In this document: in pieces, positions 17,301 through 18,182 of the stretch | How positions within the stretch are numbered: the stretch's first letter is position 1 | Layout: each line of letters begins with the position of its first letter | Assembly (NCBI GenBank): GCA_964426915.1 | Contig: CAYRTD010000078.1 | Coordinates: forward strand, 1-18,182 | DNA from: CAYRTD01 sp964426915 | Lineage (GTDB): Bacteria; Bacteroidota; Bacteroidia; Bacteroidales; GCA-2748055 | Direction of reading: 5' to 3' | DNA: 18,182 nucleotides | The notes under the pieces: generated by a model | Database searches by the model: none | Seen by the model: only the letters and a program-made list of their open reading frames with translations | What the model was told of the DNA's origin: nothing | Translations under genes and position numbers: made by a program

Positions 17301-17669
17301 ACGGAATTTACCGGTATGAGGATTGTAGCTGTTTAATCCCGAGCCGGTCCCGATCCAGATAGTTCCTTTGCTGTCCTCTGCTATTGAATGGATATTATTA
17401 TTGGAAAGGCTAGTACTGTCGGAAGGTCTGTGTCTGTAGGTTTTGAAGCCATATCCGTCGAAACGGTTCAAACCATCCTGGGTGCCTACCCACAGAAATC
17501 CGCGGGAATCAATAAAATTCACATTAACATGGGTATGCGAAAGACCGTTCTGATTACTGAACCGTGTTGCTTTAGGCAGTTTCCGGGACATAAACTGTCC
17601 GTCGACAGGCATCCCGGTCACCAGGCTAAATAAAATTAATATATACAAAAAAAAGAGTTGTAGTCTCAT
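14337..17669 (-). CDS. Two-propeller (Reg_prop/Y_Y_Y) membrane sensor fused to a SpoIIE/PP2C-type phosphatase
   Basis: This 1110-residue protein begins with a signal peptide (about 1-25, ending VDGQ). About 14 repeats of the form ED..G.LWIGT..GL..FD run through residues 40-670, enough for two seven-bladed beta-propellers. A Y_Y_Y domain (about 700-787) precedes one transmembrane helix (about 795-815). A coiled coil (about 815-865, including LKYAQRIQSAML) then joins a SpoIIE phosphatase domain (about 870-1102). Its metal-binding acids are in place: Asp891 (VSGDFYW), Asp908 (VDCTGHGVPGAFM), Asp1041 (FSDGYADQFGG) and Asp1094-1095 (IDDILVIGI). In the family, propellers outside the membrane bind a ligand, often a glycan, and the cytoplasmic domain dephosphorylates a Ser/Thr-phosphorylated anti-sigma antagonist or similar regulator. 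This one has phosphatase output instead of the usual kinase. No partner-switching protein is encoded nearby. An inverted repeat lies just upstream (17689-17711). Confidence 0.92.
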   Translation of the reverse strand: MRLQLFFLYILILFSLVTGMPVDGQFMSRKLPKATRFSNQNGLSHTHVNVNFIDSRGFLWVGTQDGLNRFDGYGFKTYRHRPSDSTSLSNNNIHSIAEDSKGTIWIGTGSGLNSYNPHTGKFRHYNDIWPDPVGIPNEIKTVYCVEEGFVWILNNEYLARFQPDSMEIELYDFHQEPGYSPSAKITTSLILDRNGRFWFGTEKGLYSFNRINSEFKRYLTRETNDTSLNAKEIYSIFEDSDGELWTGTSSGLNKFDRLQNRFKIYGKPGNTNHNNPINSICEDNDGNLWLAGDNGLIHFDKRSGQMFRADSLMIENSRVKIGKLRTLVCDDSDILWAGGMHGLMKIDLKPPKFELYNTAKTSFAELSGENVSAILKENSTLWVGYRSKGLDRIDLRTGKVKHYTSAEGLSDENILHLYRDSKHRIWISTSKAVDILTPEKGEIRKFEDVFKIIPVDILEGRQIFTVLEDERGFLWMGTDKGLFEMRDNTETVNLYDRIYNEDQSFIVGEVYDLSLDKYENLWMATDKGLLMYDPEKNIFEKINIEPQYSWLQFSPVYSLLNGSEGKLWIGSSYGLSVYDPDNNDIVHFSETNGLANSFIYTILEDLESNIWVSTNKGLSKFNRVSRKFSNYSKKDGLQPREFNRGAGFVSSDGEMFFGGLSGLNGFCPDQIKDNLNVPDIAITACEVIDASGISEIPVGKNTTLVRIHDNQSLSFHFSALDFTFPAHNTYKYSLQELRKPDHWLNLGQEHSVTISGLSSGEYIFKVMGSNNDGIWNPAERSMRIIVDAPFWDTRIAYIIYFFGLLLAFYLILQYRIQGLKKSNRLLREKENASLEVARQKDLLSKRNKNIEDSLKYAQRIQSAMLDTPRLFKKHLPDSFILHKPKDIVSGDFYWISEMGGQVYVAAVDCTGHGVPGAFMSVIGFELFRKIINMQDVSDPGEILNKLNKSFEEIFGEDNDISLRDGMDLSFCVFDKNEMVLRYAGAFNPLYIVRHNKLIEVKGDRMSIGADSDPGVEDKSEKKFTSHVIDLEKDDMIYLFSDGYADQFGGPEGKKFKYRRFRHLLLTIHQLPLARQMNFLNDSIEEWRGEIEQIDDILVIGIKANFKKSSS

Positions 17670-17688
17670 TATCCTTTAAAAGCCTGAA

Positions 17689-17711
17689 AGTAAAAAATGT
17701 TCACTTTTACT
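17689..17711. promoter_or_regulatory. Inverted repeat upstream of the sensor-phosphatase gene
   Basis: AGTAAAA (17689-17695) and TTTTACT (17705-17711) form a perfect 7-bp inverted repeat around a 9-base spacer, 20-42 bases before the sensor ATG. It could be an operator or a 5' leader hairpin. No known binding consensus is recognised. Confidence 0.35.
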
Positions 17712-17907
17712 GTTCTCTTAACATACCATTTACGAACTCCAGCCCCGGTGGGTTACCTTTATGTTATGATAAATACATCGGATTCTCGGTATTGATGACA
17801 AGTTTAATTATCTGCTTATTGATGAGATGTTTCGGATGAGCATTTTCGGACTTGAAGGAGAGAGAGGCTTCCCCGAACACAGAGTGAGAGTGAGTGTGAG
17901 AGCGAGG

Positions 17908-18002
17908 GGTGCGCCTATCGCTTTTTGGCGTCTCCGTACTAATGACATCTTTTTGTAACAAAAAGATGTCATTAGTACTGAAAATCCGAAGCGATAGTCA
18001 CC
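17908..18002. repeat. Extended imperfect palindrome around the 20-bp perfect arms
   Basis: Outside the perfect core, symmetry continues: GGTG (17908-17911) and CTATCGCTT (17915-17923) on the left match CACC (17999-18002) and AAGCGATAG (17989-17997) on the right. Mismatched internal segments lie at 17924-17935 and 17979-17988. The whole 95-bp element could extrude as a cruciform or fold as a long interrupted hairpin RNA. Size and symmetry fit a REP-like or MITE-like element; no target-site duplication was identified. Confidence 0.6.
17936..17978. repeat. Perfect palindrome: 20-bp arms, 3-base loop
   Basis: GTACTAATGACATCTTTTTG (17936-17955), loop TAA, then the exact reverse complement at 17959-17978. 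Twenty matched pairs are far more than a typical terminator needs, and no T run follows the right arm, so simple termination is doubtful. Confidence 0.85.
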
Positions 18003-18034
18003 TATGCTAAAGCTCCGGTGACAGAATGCGGAGG

Positions 18035-18056
18035 ATTTGAGGGAGAAACCTCAAAT
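18035..18056. repeat. Hairpin, 8-bp perfect stem
   Basis: ATTTGAGG (18035-18042) and CCTCAAAT (18049-18056) pair perfectly around GAGAAA. The 11-mer GGAGAAACCTC inside it recurs at 82-92 near the left end of the window, pointing to a repeated intergenic element. Confidence 0.5.
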
Positions 18057-18101
18057 ATTTCGTCAGAAATTTTGCCCTTGATTGAGCGGGGTATAAATGA
18101 T

Positions 18102-18125
18102 AAAGTAAAGAGGATTTTTTACTTT
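18102..18125. repeat. Hairpin, 8-bp perfect stem, T-rich
   Basis: AAAGTAAA (18102-18109) and TTTACTTT (18118-18125) pair around GAGGATTT. It might be a weak terminator or an operator for a gene beyond the right edge. The stem is AT-only, so terminator function is uncertain. Confidence 0.35.
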
Positions 18126-18182
18126 TCTCCGGAATAAAATACAATGTCAAAGCCAGGATGTTTCGATTGTTATTATTATAAT

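Larger units (their letters stand above)
17670..18182. other. 513-bp non-coding region rich in inverted repeats
   Basis: No convincing gene is seen. The region carries an inverted repeat next to the sensor gene (17689-17711), a purine-rich GAG/GTG tract (17881-17909), a 43-bp perfect palindrome inside a longer imperfect one (17908-18002), and hairpins at 18035-18056 and 18102-18125. A 65-codon minus-strand frame across 17764-17961 has a His/Ser/Thr-rich sequence without recognisable features and starts inside the palindrome; I do not call it a gene. Confidence 0.6.

Noticed and set aside
17764..17961. 65-codon minus-strand frame as a gene
   Set aside because: Low-complexity His/Ser/Thr composition, starts inside the perfect palindrome and covers repeat DNA.
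1..18182. tRNA, rRNA, CRISPR arrays, insertion sequences, phage genes
   Set aside because: No cloverleaf, rRNA-like, repeat-spacer or transposase/integrase sequence was seen.

Overview
The window looks like a chromosomal segment of a Bacteroidota bacterium, probably a Bacteroidales/Marinilabiliales-type lineage. The evidence is AT-rich DNA, weak or absent Shine-Dalgarno sequences, and lineage-typical families: a FtsX-type permease ending in the NPADSIRAE-like tail, a two-propeller Reg_prop/Y_Y_Y sensor, an NtrC-type regulator with a GAFTDA loop, and small secreted proteins with AQ or GQ signal-cleavage ends. I see no rRNA, tRNA, CRISPR array, transposase or complete mobile element.

Layout. 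1-671 is mostly intergenic. It holds a perfect 10-bp hairpin, a possible 43-residue membrane microprotein on the minus strand, and a possible degraded coding stretch. 672-2081 (+) encodes an exported von Willebrand A protein with an intact MIDAS. It converges on a two-component pair (2100-4785, minus) made of an NtrC-family sigma-54 activator and, overlapping it by 11 bp, a histidine kinase with almost no extracytoplasmic loop. Divergent from this pair is an orphan FtsX/MacB-type permease (4962-7334, +). hutH and hisS follow on the minus strand (7430-10388), then two exported proteins of unknown function (10550-12192, minus). A 425-bp divergent gap leads to a hybrid histidine-kinase-like protein with an apparently degenerate ATPase domain (12618-14327, +). 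It converges within 9 bp on a 1110-residue propeller sensor fused to a SpoIIE/PP2C phosphatase (14337-17669, minus). 17670-18182 is non-coding and rich in inverted repeats, including a perfect 20-bp-arm palindrome nested in a longer imperfect one.

How the parts may work together. The clearest unit is 2100-7334. The gap between the regulator and permease genes carries two 17-bp palindromic sites exactly 21 bp apart. About 100-120 bp downstream of them, just before the permease start, is a near-consensus -24/-12 sigma-54 promoter. This is the layout expected if the regulator drives the permease from an enhancer. The kinase is of the intramembrane-sensing type and the permease has large extracytoplasmic domains, so the unit may be a sigma-54-dependent analogue of Bce-type permease/kinase modules. 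That last step is inference. The second signalling cluster (12618-17669) pairs a likely catalytically dead hybrid kinase with a phosphatase-output sensor. The two genes converge, so a shared pathway is only a possibility.
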